Assembly (NCBI RefSeq): GCF_018612875.1
Contig: NZ_JAGGRI010000008.1
Span: 25,220 to 89,219, forward strand
Direction: 5' to 3'
Source: Lysobacter sp. ISL-50
GTDB taxonomy: Bacteria; Pseudomonadota; Gammaproteobacteria; Xanthomonadales; Xanthomonadaceae
DNA length: 64,000 nt
The position numbers and the translations under genes were made by a program. This document shows, piece after piece, positions 8,305 through 16,887 of the stretch. Every line of letters starts with the position of its first letter. Position 1 is the stretch's first letter. The notes under the pieces were generated by a model, which had not been told where the DNA came from, did not search any database, and saw only the letters and a program-made list of their open reading frames with translations.

Positions 8305-8866
8305 AGGCGAACCGTCGGAAGGGTTCTACGGCGTGGTGTCGGGCGCGATGAAGGCCTCGACCCTGCACACCGACGGCCACGAGACGATCCTGGTGTTGAT
8401 CGAAGCCGGCAGTTGGTTCGGCGAAGTGGCGATGGTGGACGGCTTGCCGCGCACTCACGACATCTGCGCTACCGAACCCAGCCAACTGCTGCGAGCGGAC
8501 ACGGCCTTGTTCAACCGGTTGATGCAGCGCGCCAGTTTCGCGCGCGCGATCGCCCTGCTGCAGACACGCCACATCCGCGGCGCTTTCGCCTTCATGGACG
8601 ACGCCAACCTGCGCACGACGCGCGCGCGCCTGGCGCGGCGGCTGCAGCGGCTGGCGCGCGGCGACGCCGACCTTGGCGCGGGGTCGCAAAGGCGATCGTT
8701 CGCGATCACTCACGACACTCTGGCGATGATGCTCGGCGTCACCCGCCAGACCTTGTCGCTGGAACTCAAGGCCCTGGCGGCGTTGGGCGCGATCGATCTG
8801 CAATACCGGCGCATCGTCATCGTCTCGATGGAAAAGCTCAAGGCGATCGGGTGGGAAATGCTGTGA
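8234..8866 (+). pseudogene. Crp/Fnr-family regulator lacking its N-terminus
   Basis: From about 8285 the frame reads a cyclic-nucleotide-binding-like domain (GQFIFRKGEPSEGFYGVVSG, WFGEVAMVDG), a dimer helix, and a C-terminal winged HTH (HDTLAMMLGVTRQTLSLELK). The usual 25-30 residues before GQFIFRKG are absent. The open frame upstream to 8234 is antisense to the LysR remnant. The DNA-binding half is intact, so a shortened product started in the foreign segment could still be made. The junction shows the original gene has lost its start and promoter. Confidence 0.75.
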
Positions 8867-8986
8867 ACGCGAACGGGTGTCGTGCGGCCCGACGTCGGCT
8901 TCGCCAGCCGCCTGATTCACGTCGGATCGGCCGCATGAGGATTCTCTAAAGCCGATTATGCGCTCGGGTTCTGAATCGGCCGGGGA

Positions 8987-9901
8987 TCAGCTTCTGTAGC
9001 GGGCCATCTGCGCTCCCAGATCGCCGTGGCCGTCGGGCGAGTTCATCGTACTTTCCGTGAGCGTGGACGCGCCGCGCCCGGCCAAGGTGTTGCCGCTTGC
9101 CATCGCCAGATCGACAGCGAGGGCGGTCTGCGCGAACAGTTGGATCGCGCGATCGTTGCCGGCATCGGCGTCGATTTTGAAACCCCGACGTACCGCGATA
9201 TCGGCCAGCCTTCGCCCGCGCTCCAGCGCGGCGGTCGGCTCGGCATTGGTACCGCCCACTCCGGTCAATTGCGCGACCACGCCGTTGCGATAATTCCTGT
9301 CCATGTAACTCAACGCGGCGCTCAGCCCGCTCAGACTCGGGTCCCAAAGGCCCTGCGTTCTTTCGACGAAGGCCGCATCGGTGCGCACCAGGTTCTCCAG
9401 CACGGTCTCCGGCAAGGCCATGAGTTGCTCACGGGAACGGCCGCCGATGTTCAGCACACTGTGCGGATCGGCGATCAAGCGCTCCATGATCCGCAGCACT
9501 TCGGGCGAGTGATTGCGCGAACTCGCGGCCTCGCGCTCGCGGGCCGGCAGCCCGCTCGCCGCTTGCGCGAGGCCCGGCTTGAGAATTCCGGCGTCCGCCA
9601 GACTGCTTGCGTTGTTGAAACGATCGTATGCCGCGCGGAGCAGTTCGATCCGACGGTTCCCGCTCATGCCGATCTGTTCGGTCAGATCTTCCACCCGGCG
9701 GTATCTGGCGATGAGCTTTTCCGATGCAGACATGCCCGCGCCCCACTTCCAACGCTCGGGATCGTAGTCCTGCATGTAGGCCAGCACGCCACCCAATGTC
9801 ACCTCATCAGCGGTACGCCGGCCACCGCCGGAAAGGCTGAGCAACTTGAAGGTAAGCTCTTGCCCGGGTGAATGCGCCTGAACCGACCCCTTGTTTCCCA
9901 C
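8987..9901 (-). CDS. Unrecognised 304-residue protein
   Basis: The protein starts at GTG 9901, chosen because AGGGAGA lies about six bases upstream on the minus strand; the nearby ATG (9906) is out of frame. It is soluble and mainly helical by composition, with no signal peptide or transmembrane segment. Notable stretches are GVLAYMQDYDPERWKWG, NRRIELLRAAYDRFN and a Ser/Gly/Thr-rich C-terminus. I cannot assign a family. It sits between the broken regulator pair and the left end of the tRNA-Leu island. Codon use is somewhat less extreme than in neighbouring core genes, which may mean acquisition. An effector or phage-related protein is possible but unsupported. Confidence 0.6.
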   Translation of the reverse strand: MGNKGSVQAHSPGQELTFKLLSLSGGGRRTADEVTLGGVLAYMQDYDPERWKWGAGMSASEKLIARYRRVEDLTEQIGMSGNRRIELLRAAYDRFNNASSLADAGILKPGLAQAASGLPAREREAASSRNHSPEVLRIMERLIADPHSVLNIGGRSREQLMALPETVLENLVRTDAAFVERTQGLWDPSLSGLSAALSYMDRNYRNGVVAQLTGVGGTNAEPTAALERGRRLADIAVRRGFKIDADAGNDRAIQLFAQTALAVDLAMASGNTLAGRGASTLTESTMNSPDGHGDLGAQMARYRS

Positions 9902-10048
9902 GACATGTCTCCCTGTGCACGAATCGCCGCGCTGATGGGCAACAAAACGCCGGGGGGTGAACGCTGTGAATGCGTGAGGCGGTGCCGAAAACCGCCCGCT
10001 TCGCGGCCGAATGGGCCCGTGCGGTTAGGTTGCAGAACTTCGAAGGAC

Positions 10049-10070
10049 GGACCGTGGTGCCCGGAGCCGG
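10049..10070. other. Left attachment site (copy of tRNA-Leu 3' end)
   Basis: These 22 bases are identical to 17796-17817, which spans the last 16 bases of tRNA-Leu (including CCA) and six bases beyond. Beyond this block the two loci differ. Such a duplicated tRNA end is the standard scar of site-specific integration. Confidence 0.85.
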
Positions 10071-10669
10071 CCCCACATATCTAGCATAAGCAACTGATTT
10101 TTATAGCTATAAAAATAAAAGAAATAGCAACCTGCCCCCAGAAATGCCCCCATCAGCCCACAGCCAGCGCACGTCTGCTTCAAAGCATTGCATCAAAGAA
10201 GAAATCGCTCAAAACTGTTGCTAATAACGACGATCGATATGAGGATTTGGCCGTCCGGACTGTTCGCAATTGCAGCACCCATCAAACCCAAGTACCGATG
10301 GCGAGGGCCAAGACCAGCAAGACAGCCAATCGACTATCTTGGCGCGATTCTCTAATCGCCCCTCCGTCGGAATTACAGATTTGCAGTCCCAAAGGCCTGC
10401 GGACGTCTCAGATCCGCTGCAAATTGCGGAGTAGCTTCGTTCGAATCTGAACGAGCAAGCCTCGAACACGGCCAGTCACAACCAACTGGATCAACGTTCG
10501 CGCAGCGAAACCAATTCGATCACTAACGAAATATTCAACAGTTCGGCCTCATGCAGCTAGCACTACGCTAGGGCATCGCTACGCCATGAAGACTAGGCCG
10601 CCGCAATCGGGGCTAGCAGAACGCGCCAAACTTCTTTCACCCCGGCAACACTCAAGATTGAGGTGCCAA
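10071..10669. other. AT-rich intergenic region at the left end of the island
   Basis: About 600 bases without a convincing gene. A short AT-rich palindrome TTTTATAGCTATAAAA lies near 10098-10113. The open frames here are short and lack ribosome binding sites. It probably contains the promoter of the 747-residue protein gene. Confidence 0.5.
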
Positions 10670-12913
10670 ATGGCTGATCCGAAGATTCACCTGACAATTC
10701 AGCAGATGGAAAATATGATCCGGGCGTCGAAGCTTGAGAAAATGCCATCTGCGTTCGACAAAGTGTTGCTGCACGGACTGAAAATCCCCGCTGATGCCGT
10801 GAAAACCTTTGGGAGGATGTTCGAAATAGCACAGACTATCCTCGGATTCGTCTCGACGGTTGGCCTTGCAATTTCGACGGTAAAATCCTTACTGACATCC
10901 ATTGGAATCTTGAAAGAAGACGACCCCTTCGCAGAGATCAAGGAGCTTTTCGAAGCTAGATTCCAAGAACTAAAAGAATACTACGACAAAGAGGAACAAG
11001 AGCAACAAACAAATCTCCGCATAGGCTGGCAAGTACAAATTGCCGAGGCAAGAACAGCCGCATCCAATCTTAACGCTCGAACCGACGCGACATTAGCATC
11101 CGCCACCAAGGCTTTAAGTGGCTTGGCCGGGGCTCTAACCGATATGCTGCAACCAGCCCCATTGAGGACAGCAACGGGACTAGCACTAGTCGAAACCATT
11201 CCTGCCCGAGGATGGATCACTTTTGCGCCAGAAGCTTACTCCTATCCGCTTCTGCCGCAAGGCTCGCCAGTTCCAGAGCATTGGATTAACTACGCCAGAC
11301 CAGAATTTATGTCTCTTGTTGCCAGTGCTCAGCCGGTTCAATTCAGCACAAAATCAGACACTCTCCGGCAGCGGCTTTGGGACCCAAGCTTCTATCTCGA
11401 CGTATTAATCGAAGGCCTCTCGGTTTATGTCACACTTCTGACAGCAATTGAACCAGCGTTCCGTGCCACTAGATATGAGAGACAGCGAATTCTAGATATG
11501 GCGGATGGCCTCAGTTATTTCACTGAAACCTGGAAGGCCCGACTGATCCGAACGAAAATTGATCCATTTCTTCAGCGGGGCCTCGGTGAAAATGAAGCAT
11601 ACCCTTACAACCCGTATCAAAATAATTTTTACCCAATAATCAAGTGGGGAATACCGTTAGGCGTGATCGACCCCGTTAGCGGCTTCGCCGCATTTGACCC
11701 TTTGTTCAATCGAGACTTCACGCTCAACGACCCACCCCTTGGCATAGCCACAAATGATCGTTTCATCACCAATGCCGACGAAGCGAAAAAAACGGCCAAT
11801 TCAACCCTTGATGAATTGATCAAAGCGATGCCTGCTGTATGCGGAATTAAGGCATTGGAAGAGACAACCAAACAATTCGCAGAGCTTGCCGATTACGGAT
11901 TATACGGCTCTCAATTCACAAAATTCTCCCCACTCCCCTTTGACGCCTTCGTAGCATTGCGGGAGTTTCATGCGCTACCCGTGCTTCTCGGTGAAGAGAA
12001 GTTAAGCCTAGGCGACCTTGGCGTTAAAGCAGGCATGCCAGGCAAGTTTTACAGAGCGCTTCGATATAAGAACGAATCTTCACAATTTTACCGCGTCAGC
12101 ATGGCACGGAGAATGGACATAACAAAAATCCAGCTTGGTTACCGACTGAAGATCGAAATGGCAGGAGCACCCCCACGGTGGATTACGCTCTGCCCACATG
12201 ATGAACCGAGCTCTGTTTTTGAACCCAACTTGAAAATATTCCCAGAGGGAGAGCACAAAAAAGACATATCTGCTGACAACGCCTTGATCTATGATGTAGT
12301 GCAACCAGGGCTGCTTAGCAAAGCTGATGAAGGGAAACTCGACCTGAACAAACCCATCCCGGGATTTCAGCGACTATATATCAATCGCCGCACAGGAAAA
12401 GCCCAGGTAACGATTAAGGTGTGGCTTAGTTTCGACACTCATGACGACGACGCCCCGGTAGTTGGGCATGCAAATATTATGATCTCAGGAATGGGCGCTT
12501 CTGAAGGGGCGTTTAATTTAACCTTCACAATATTCGAAACCGCCGCCATCCGCTACGGAAGCTATATAAAAGAATTCGCCACTGACAAAGTGCAAGAGAT
12601 CCAAGGCGATTCATTAGAACTTACAATCTCGCCAACTTATTTAGTGGCTGAATCAGAATACTTCAGCGACCGCCTGAAGGGCATCATGGTCTTCGACAAG
12701 AGCATTGCGGATGTTGCAAAGGTGCTTAACCAAGCTCCAAAGCCTTGGGACCACGATTTCCAGCCTCCTAACTGGAAATTTAATGATGTAGCATTTCATC
12801 AAGAACGTATAATCACGCGATATAAGCAGTTGGAAGCAAAGCACCCGGAACTGATTGAGGCTGCAACAGCGCTCCATCAGTTACCTGGGTTTAATGATCG
12901 AGTGCTCGACTAA
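10670..12913 (+). CDS. Large unrecognised island protein, candidate helical pore-forming toxin
   Basis: 747 residues from ATG 10670, which has GAGGTG just upstream; an upstream frame to 10586 has no such site. It is markedly lower in GC than the chromosome. Seen: an amphipathic/hydrophobic helix (about residues 45-76, AQTILGFVSTVGLAISTVKS), then an acidic helix starting DDPFAEIKELFEARFQELKE with a coiled-coil-like EEQEQQ segment. An Ala-rich helix follows, and another hydrophobic pair around DPSFYLDVLIEGLSVYVTLL. The C-terminal half looks beta-rich. There is no signal peptide. The N-terminal pattern recalls the helical domain of Cry-type toxins, but this is a structural impression only. Function unknown. 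Confidence 0.75.
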   Translation: MADPKIHLTIQQMENMIRASKLEKMPSAFDKVLLHGLKIPADAVKTFGRMFEIAQTILGFVSTVGLAISTVKSLLTSIGILKEDDPFAEIKELFEARFQELKEYYDKEEQEQQTNLRIGWQVQIAEARTAASNLNARTDATLASATKALSGLAGALTDMLQPAPLRTATGLALVETIPARGWITFAPEAYSYPLLPQGSPVPEHWINYARPEFMSLVASAQPVQFSTKSDTLRQRLWDPSFYLDVLIEGLSVYVTLLTAIEPAFRATRYERQRILDMADGLSYFTETWKARLIRTKIDPFLQRGLGENEAYPYNPYQNNFYPIIKWGIPLGVIDPVSGFAAFDPLFNRDFTLNDPPLGIATNDRFITNADEAKKTANSTLDELIKAMPAVCGIKALEETTKQFAELADYGLYGSQFTKFSPLPFDAFVALREFHALPVLLGEEKLSLGDLGVKAGMPGKFYRALRYKNESSQFYRVSMARRMDITKIQLGYRLKIEMAGAPPRWITLCPHDEPSSVFEPNLKIFPEGEHKKDISADNALIYDVVQPGLLSKADEGKLDLNKPIPGFQRLYINRRTGKAQVTIKVWLSFDTHDDDAPVVGHANIMISGMGASEGAFNLTFTIFETAAIRYGSYIKEFATDKVQEIQGDSLELTISPTYLVAESEYFSDRLKGIMVFDKSIADVAKVLNQAPKPWDHDFQPPNWKFNDVAFHQERIITRYKQLEAKHPELIEAATALHQLPGFNDRVLD

Positions 12914-13163
12914 TGGCACCGTTAAGTAAGCGGAAAAAAGATGCGTGCCTGCAATCAGTTCGACCAAGAGCGCTCGACACACGGGTATCTGCCGATGCTT
13001 AGGTCCGCGGTCTAAATGCTACGACCCAGCAAACAAGCCTCTACAGCCAAATCCAGGCAAGAGACAACCTCTCCGCCGGGTAGATACCGGTCGGGGCTTA
13101 CGCGTCAGAAAATGAGGTCGTGCAACTAGATTTTTGCAACTAATGAGCCAACGCAACCCACCC
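12914..13163. other. Intergenic region, no gene seen
   Basis: About 250 bases separate the convergent 747-residue gene and the HTH gene pair. This is where an integrase would often follow excisionase-like genes, but no frame of any length is present. Confidence 0.5.
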
Positions 13164-13469
13164 TCAGCCTGCAGAGCGTGGTTTGTATGGTCGCAACCTC
13201 TTTCCGCTAAGCCGCTCTGCTAGCGAAGTCCTATCCTGGACGCTTCCGATGCTTGTAGTCGGCAGGGCCTTTATGCTGCGGTCCCAAGGCCTCGCTTGTA
13301 TGGCGGCATCAAGTGAGTCTCGGTGATAGACCTTCCTGTCGCCTGAGTTCTTGGCGGGTAGGTGCATGTTTCGAAACGCCCATACAGAGCAGCGGCAATA
13401 CTCAGCCGCCTCCGTCTCGATCAACCACGGGGTGTTGACCCGGGGTGCTGGTGCCTTCTTGGATGCCAT
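13164..13469 (-). CDS. Excisionase-like helix-turn-helix protein
   Basis: 101 residues. Residues 15-60 (LIETEAAEYCRCSVWAFRN through RKVYHRDSLDAAIQ) match the small winged-HTH pattern of MerR/AlpA/excisionase-type proteins: a helix-turn-helix followed by a basic wing and a helix that reads the coordinate DSLDA. The C-terminus is basic. Its gene lies 17 bases after a second HTH gene on the same strand, so the two are probably one operon. Such proteins direct excision or regulate genes of mobile elements. The partner integrase is not in the island. Confidence 0.65.
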   Translation of the reverse strand: MASKKAPAPRVNTPWLIETEAAEYCRCSVWAFRNMHLPAKNSGDRKVYHRDSLDAAIQARPWDRSIKALPTTSIGSVQDRTSLAERLSGKRLRPYKPRSAG

Positions 13470-13486
13470 GGCGGCGTCCGCTCTCT

Positions 13487-13756
13487 CTAATCAGTCAGAT
13501 CGCGATTCTGACCGTCTTCTCGTTCATCAGGCCTCTTCCTAGACTTCCGTGGCCGATTGCTAGAGCGATTGCGATCGCGCCACTCGATGACCTCGCCGGC
13601 CTTCCAGGTCGCAGGCTTCCGAGTGAGCCGTACCGGGAAGGTGGGCTTGCATGCGATGGTAGCCAGAAAGTGCTCGGGCGTGATGCCCCAGAGCTCGGCG
13701 CACTCAGGAGCGCTTAGCGCCAGTTCCTGCCACGGGATCTTGTCGGAGATAGCCAT
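13487..13756 (-). CDS. AlpA-like small DNA-binding protein
   Basis: 89 residues. LSAPECAELWGITPEHFLATI looks like a helix-turn-helix, then FPVRLTRKPATWKAGEVIEW resembles the wing and last helix of AlpA family regulators. The C-terminal 25 residues are very basic and polar (RNRSSNRPRKSRKRPDERE). It is the first gene of a two-gene minus-strand unit with the HTH gene at 13164-13469. It is likely a regulator or excision factor of the island. Confidence 0.6.
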   Translation of the reverse strand: MAISDKIPWQELALSAPECAELWGITPEHFLATIACKPTFPVRLTRKPATWKAGEVIEWRDRNRSSNRPRKSRKRPDEREDGQNRDLTD

Positions 13757-13858
13757 TGCGCGAGGCTATTGCGCGCCTGTCGCAAGGGCAGAGATCCTGC
13801 CACTGGCCGGTGCCTACCCGCTCTCCCGTTCCCCCTGGAATCACAGGGAGGGATCGAC

Positions 13859-14110
13859 ATGGCTGGCAAACCGTATTTTCAGATTTATCGCGAGGGCCTG
13901 AAGGTTGGGGAGCAGACATCCTTGCTCGGCTCGCTAGCTGGAAGGCACCCGTCATCGACCCATGGACAATGGCGTTGGCGGCTTGTCGGTGGCAATGGCG
14001 AGCCGATGGCATACGGCGAAGCCTATACTTCGAAAGCGGCGATGCTCGAGACCCTCGACATCATCTCTGCCTTAGGATCAACCAACTACTTTGAGATCGA
14101 CGGCAGGTGA
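13859..14110 (+). CDS. DUF1508 (YegP-like) family protein
   Basis: 83 residues with a strong AGGGAGG site seven bases before ATG 13859. The pattern YFQIYREG ... GQWRWRLVGGNGEPMAYGEAY ... SKAAMLETLDII fits the DUF1508 fold: a beta hairpin with WRWRL, NGE and a YxSKA helix. The family's biochemical role is not established. Related single- or double-copy proteins are widespread in proteobacteria and in mobile elements. The gene is monocistronic as far as the sequence shows. Confidence 0.7.
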   Translation: MAGKPYFQIYREGLKVGEQTSLLGSLAGRHPSSTHGQWRWRLVGGNGEPMAYGEAYTSKAAMLETLDIISALGSTNYFEIDGR

Positions 14111-14175
14111 TGGCGAGATTCCGCTATCTGGCCTGCGTGGATCTTTGCATGTCCGCCCCCTGGCATCGGCGACAG

Positions 14176-14466
14176 TCAGGCTTGACCAGCCAGCTCAGCT
14201 GCGATCAGGCGCCCCTGGCGATCGAGCCATCGTGCGATCCATCCTGACGCCGCCGCCGCGGTGCGAAACGGCCGGTCGATATGCGCCGTACGAGCCTGGT
14301 GCCGCCGAATGGTGGCAAGGCAGCCGTTGTCCTGGTCTCCAATCGTTGCGAGCCAGACATCGGGATTGATATCAGGAACGGCGACTAGGTGCCGCGCAGT
14401 GACGGGGCCGTGTGGCTCCCAATGAAAGCCGCACGGCAGCGGCTGAAGTGTGCTATGCGCGTCCAT
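14176..14466 (-). CDS. Small hypothetical island protein
   Basis: 96 residues from ATG 14466; an earlier start at 14511 is also open. The sequence contains PLPCGFHWEPHGPVTARHLV, a segment DINPDVWLATIGDQDNG, and a C-terminal SGWIARWLDRQGRLIAAEL helix. The mix of aromatic and charged residues looks like a real protein, not a shadow frame, and no better frame lies opposite. No ribosome binding site decides the start. I do not recognise a family. Confidence 0.45.
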   Translation of the reverse strand: MDAHSTLQPLPCGFHWEPHGPVTARHLVAVPDINPDVWLATIGDQDNGCLATIRRHQARTAHIDRPFRTAAAASGWIARWLDRQGRLIAAELAGQA

Positions 14467-14620
14467 GAGGCGAGCTTGCGCTACGCTGGTCGCGTCAGCC
14501 GAGACTCCCAAGCCATGCCGAATAGCCGCTCCTGGTCAGATATCGCGGCCTACATTCCGTCCCCTTGTGGCCGCGGACACCGCCTAAATGCGTAGGGACA
14601 AGAGGAAACCAGGGGGAAAT

Positions 14621-15213
14621 ATGAAGCCCATGAAGCTACTCAGTGCCGCTGCGGTACTAGCCGTAGTCAGCGGCTGTACCACTACAAAGGATTGGGCGGC
14701 TACCGGGGGGAGCCGGGCAGATGGAGTGTCAGACTCTCATACGAAGTCGGCCAGATGGAGCGAGCGGAGTTGAGTGAGACGCAGGCAATCGATATCGCGT
14801 CTAGGCGATGCGTCACGTGGGGATATGCGGGCACAGAAGCTTTTGGCGGTACTACTAGGCAATGCAACCAGTTCGGCGGCCTGGGCGGAGCGTGCGCCCA
14901 ATGGATGGTGACGAAAGAATTCCAGTGCACAGGGACAGGTGGCGCCACTGGCTCTATGTCAGCCAGCCCTTTAGCGCCGGCAACTCAGGTTGAATCAATG
15001 TCTATTCTGCCCAAGGCTTCGCCGGCTCCCGAAGCACCTTCAAAAACGTCAGGTGGAGCATATGAGGCTGCTCTGCGCTACGCAGCAGAACGCGGCTGTA
15101 GCGCTGATGGCGTCTCGCTCGTAAGTGGCAACGTATATAGAGCGAGTTGTCCTTCTACTGGGCGCTCGCTCATCATTCAGTGCCAAGGCCAGACCTGCAA
15201 AGAGGTCAATTGA
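14621..15213 (+). pseudogene. YecR-like lipoprotein gene with a frameshift
   Basis: ATG 14621 follows AGGGGGAAAT and begins a lipoprotein signal (lipobox VVSG-C, Cys19). The mature start TTTKDWAATGGSRADG matches the YecR-like pattern. After GGA at 14723-14725 the frame must change: the continuation VRLSYEVGQMERAELSE ... CVTWGYAGTEAFGG lies in the next frame and runs to TGA 15213. The junction reads ATGGAGTGTC where one extra base would restore the frame. The C-terminal part adds a second small Cys-containing module (AAERGCSADGV ... CQGQTCKEVN). It is either a real pseudogene or a sequencing error. Confidence 0.7.
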
Positions 15214-15283
15214 CCTTCGGACGCCAACCGCTTTGTTGGCTCGGTGCGGGGATGGAAGATGTCCAACCAAGTAGGTGGCTTCA

Positions 15284-15751
15284 ATGCGCACTTTAGCCTT
15301 GGCAATCTTGATTTGCTCCGCCAGCGCCGCGAATGCGGTCGAGCCTTCCACTGACACTGATTTTGATGCAGAGGATGCCGCAAGCACGTTCATCCGATGC
15401 GCCTCACTCTATAGCTGGCTCTCGCAGTCTTTGGAACTTGCTGGCAAGCCAAACGCCATCGAGCATATACGTGGGCTACAACGAGGAGCGAAGACCGCAG
15501 CGAGCTGGTTTTTAAGCGTAGACCACAATGAGAAACACCCAAAGGATCTCCGCAACATCGGTTCTTGGGACAGCTATCTCGACCCGCAAATCGAGACCTC
15601 TGTTACTCGCCTTCGCGCGCTCAGAGAGGTAGGCGATCAAAAAGCGCTAGATGACGAGTCAAAGATCTGCGTTGCCATGATCGATGTGCAGGCCGATGTG
15701 GTTAACACCATTCGTAGGGAAGTATCTGACAAGAACGCCAAGCAGCCGTAG
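15284..15751 (+). CDS. Secreted protein of unknown function
   Basis: 155 residues beginning MRTLALAILICSASAANAVE, a clear Sec signal with an AxA cleavage site near residue 18. The mature part is helical and polar, with paired Cys (FIRCASLYSW and SKICVAMID) that could form a disulfide. It lies 70 bases after the YecR-like gene and is probably co-expressed. ATG 15284 was chosen over a GTG three codons upstream because AGGTGG stands at a suitable distance. No family recognised. Confidence 0.6.
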   Translation: MRTLALAILICSASAANAVEPSTDTDFDAEDAASTFIRCASLYSWLSQSLELAGKPNAIEHIRGLQRGAKTAASWFLSVDHNEKHPKDLRNIGSWDSYLDPQIETSVTRLRALREVGDQKALDDESKICVAMIDVQADVVNTIRREVSDKNAKQP

Positions 15752-15766
15752 ATCCTCGCTCAGCTG

Positions 15767-15790
15767 AAAGCCCCACATCGCGGGGCTTTT
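15767..15790 (+). terminator. Terminator between convergent island genes
   Basis: AGCCCC / GGGGCT stem with a seven-base loop and a TTTT tail. It ends 2 bases before the stop codon of the oppositely oriented P63C gene, so it may serve both directions. Confidence 0.75.
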
Positions 15791-15792
15791 GC

Positions 15793-16818
15793 TTAGTCGA
15801 TTCGTCGGAGTTCCAGCTCCAAATTCTCACCTCGTTTTGGAAACGCGCGATTTACCAGCGTCTTGAGTCCATCCCAACTTTCTGATGCACGCATTAACCC
15901 AATCACTGCATGAAGGTGCTGCGCTAGAGCTGGATGGCCGATATCGTCGCTCAGCCACTGATGGTGTTTGGACAAGCGCCGTCCTTTGTCAGTAACAGGG
16001 TTTTTACGTTCCAGTTCTTCCAAAACACCTGGGGCAAGTCGCGCATAAACAAGATCTCGCGTATACGCGGCCACAACACCTGGTCTCTTAATCGTGTTCC
16101 ATTTCCACCCTCGAAGCCGAAATATCTGCCGGTAAAAATCGTCCGGAAAACGCTTTGCCCAAGCTGCGAGTTCCTTCCTAAAGAACTTGTCAAGAATCGC
16201 CTGCAGCGCTTGTCGGTCACGAACTTCTTGATATCCCGTCGCCTCATCGACCAAAGCGACAATGCCAACTTCAGCTAAGCCTCGCATGAGCATCTCGGCC
16301 CGCTGGGCAACGACTAGCTGAGGGCGGCTAAGTACTCCAGCCTCCCGAGCGCGGAGCCAGACGTTGCACACCTTAGGGAGGGCTGATGCAACAAGGCCGT
16401 GGCCGACGCCACCACCTTTCAACTGCTGGTAGCGCACAGGAGATGTCAGCGCCAGCATTAACTCATTGTCTATGAAAGGTTTTAGGGTTGCAGATGAGGC
16501 AAAAAATGGCAATTTATCGCCAGCACTTGCAGCCCCCTCTTCCCCCTTCGGGGTGTAAACACCGCCTCGACTTCTGCCAAGTGAGCGGCCCACGCTCCGC
16601 TCCGATAGCACTCTGGTCCCGTCAGGCATCACCGCGCAGTCAATGATTAAGTCGCCGATATGAAGCGTGCCCTGGTGGGTGGGCTTCGGAATCGCCCAAC
16701 GGGCTTGTGCCGCCTTGCTTGCGATCTTGGAGCGCTCATCCCGTGACAAGGAATCACGCCGTGCGATGCCTCCACGCGACTGAAAATCATCCGGCTTATC
16801 ACCAATTTCATCAGACAT
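15793..16818 (-). CDS. P63C-domain protein
   Basis: 341 residues from ATG 16818. An N-terminal basic segment (ERSKIASKAAQARWA) precedes a C-terminal region carrying the hallmarks of the P63C domain family: LPFFASSATLKPFI, KVCNVWLRAREAGVL, ALVDEATGYQEVRDR, KRFPDDFYRQIFRLRGW and LAPGVLEELERKNP. The family occurs in phages and islands, and its activity is unknown to me. The frame is open upstream to 17016, but the segment before 16818 is the palindromic operator region and is unlikely to be translated. The operator overlaps the start codon, which suggests tight, perhaps self-directed, repression. Confidence 0.8.
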   Translation of the reverse strand: MSDEIGDKPDDFQSRGGIARRDSLSRDERSKIASKAAQARWAIPKPTHQGTLHIGDLIIDCAVMPDGTRVLSERSVGRSLGRSRGGVYTPKGEEGAASAGDKLPFFASSATLKPFIDNELMLALTSPVRYQQLKGGGVGHGLVASALPKVCNVWLRAREAGVLSRPQLVVAQRAEMLMRGLAEVGIVALVDEATGYQEVRDRQALQAILDKFFRKELAAWAKRFPDDFYRQIFRLRGWKWNTIKRPGVVAAYTRDLVYARLAPGVLEELERKNPVTDKGRRLSKHHQWLSDDIGHPALAQHLHAVIGLMRASESWDGLKTLVNRAFPKRGENLELELRRID

Positions 16819-16887
16819 GCTTGCTATCCTCAGGTGGCCATGCTTGCTCTCCGCAGAGCAAGCATACATCACCTTTAGAGCAAGCAT
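16817..16887 (-). promoter_or_regulatory. Palindromic operator cluster of the P63C gene
   Basis: A perfect 26-bp inverted repeat occupies 16840-16865: arms ATGCTTGCTCT and AGAGCAAGCAT around a CCGC loop. A further half-site AGAGCAAGCAT is at 16877-16887, and ATGCTTGCT at 16817-16825 overlaps the start codon. Four copies of one 9-11 base word in 71 bases directly before a gene are best read as repressor sites. Confidence 0.75.

Noticed and set aside
10125..10160. Remnant of an integrase C-terminus at the left end of the island
   Set aside because: The minus-strand words MGAFLGAG are suggestive of sequences near integrase ends, but only a few codons can be read and no catalytic motif is present.
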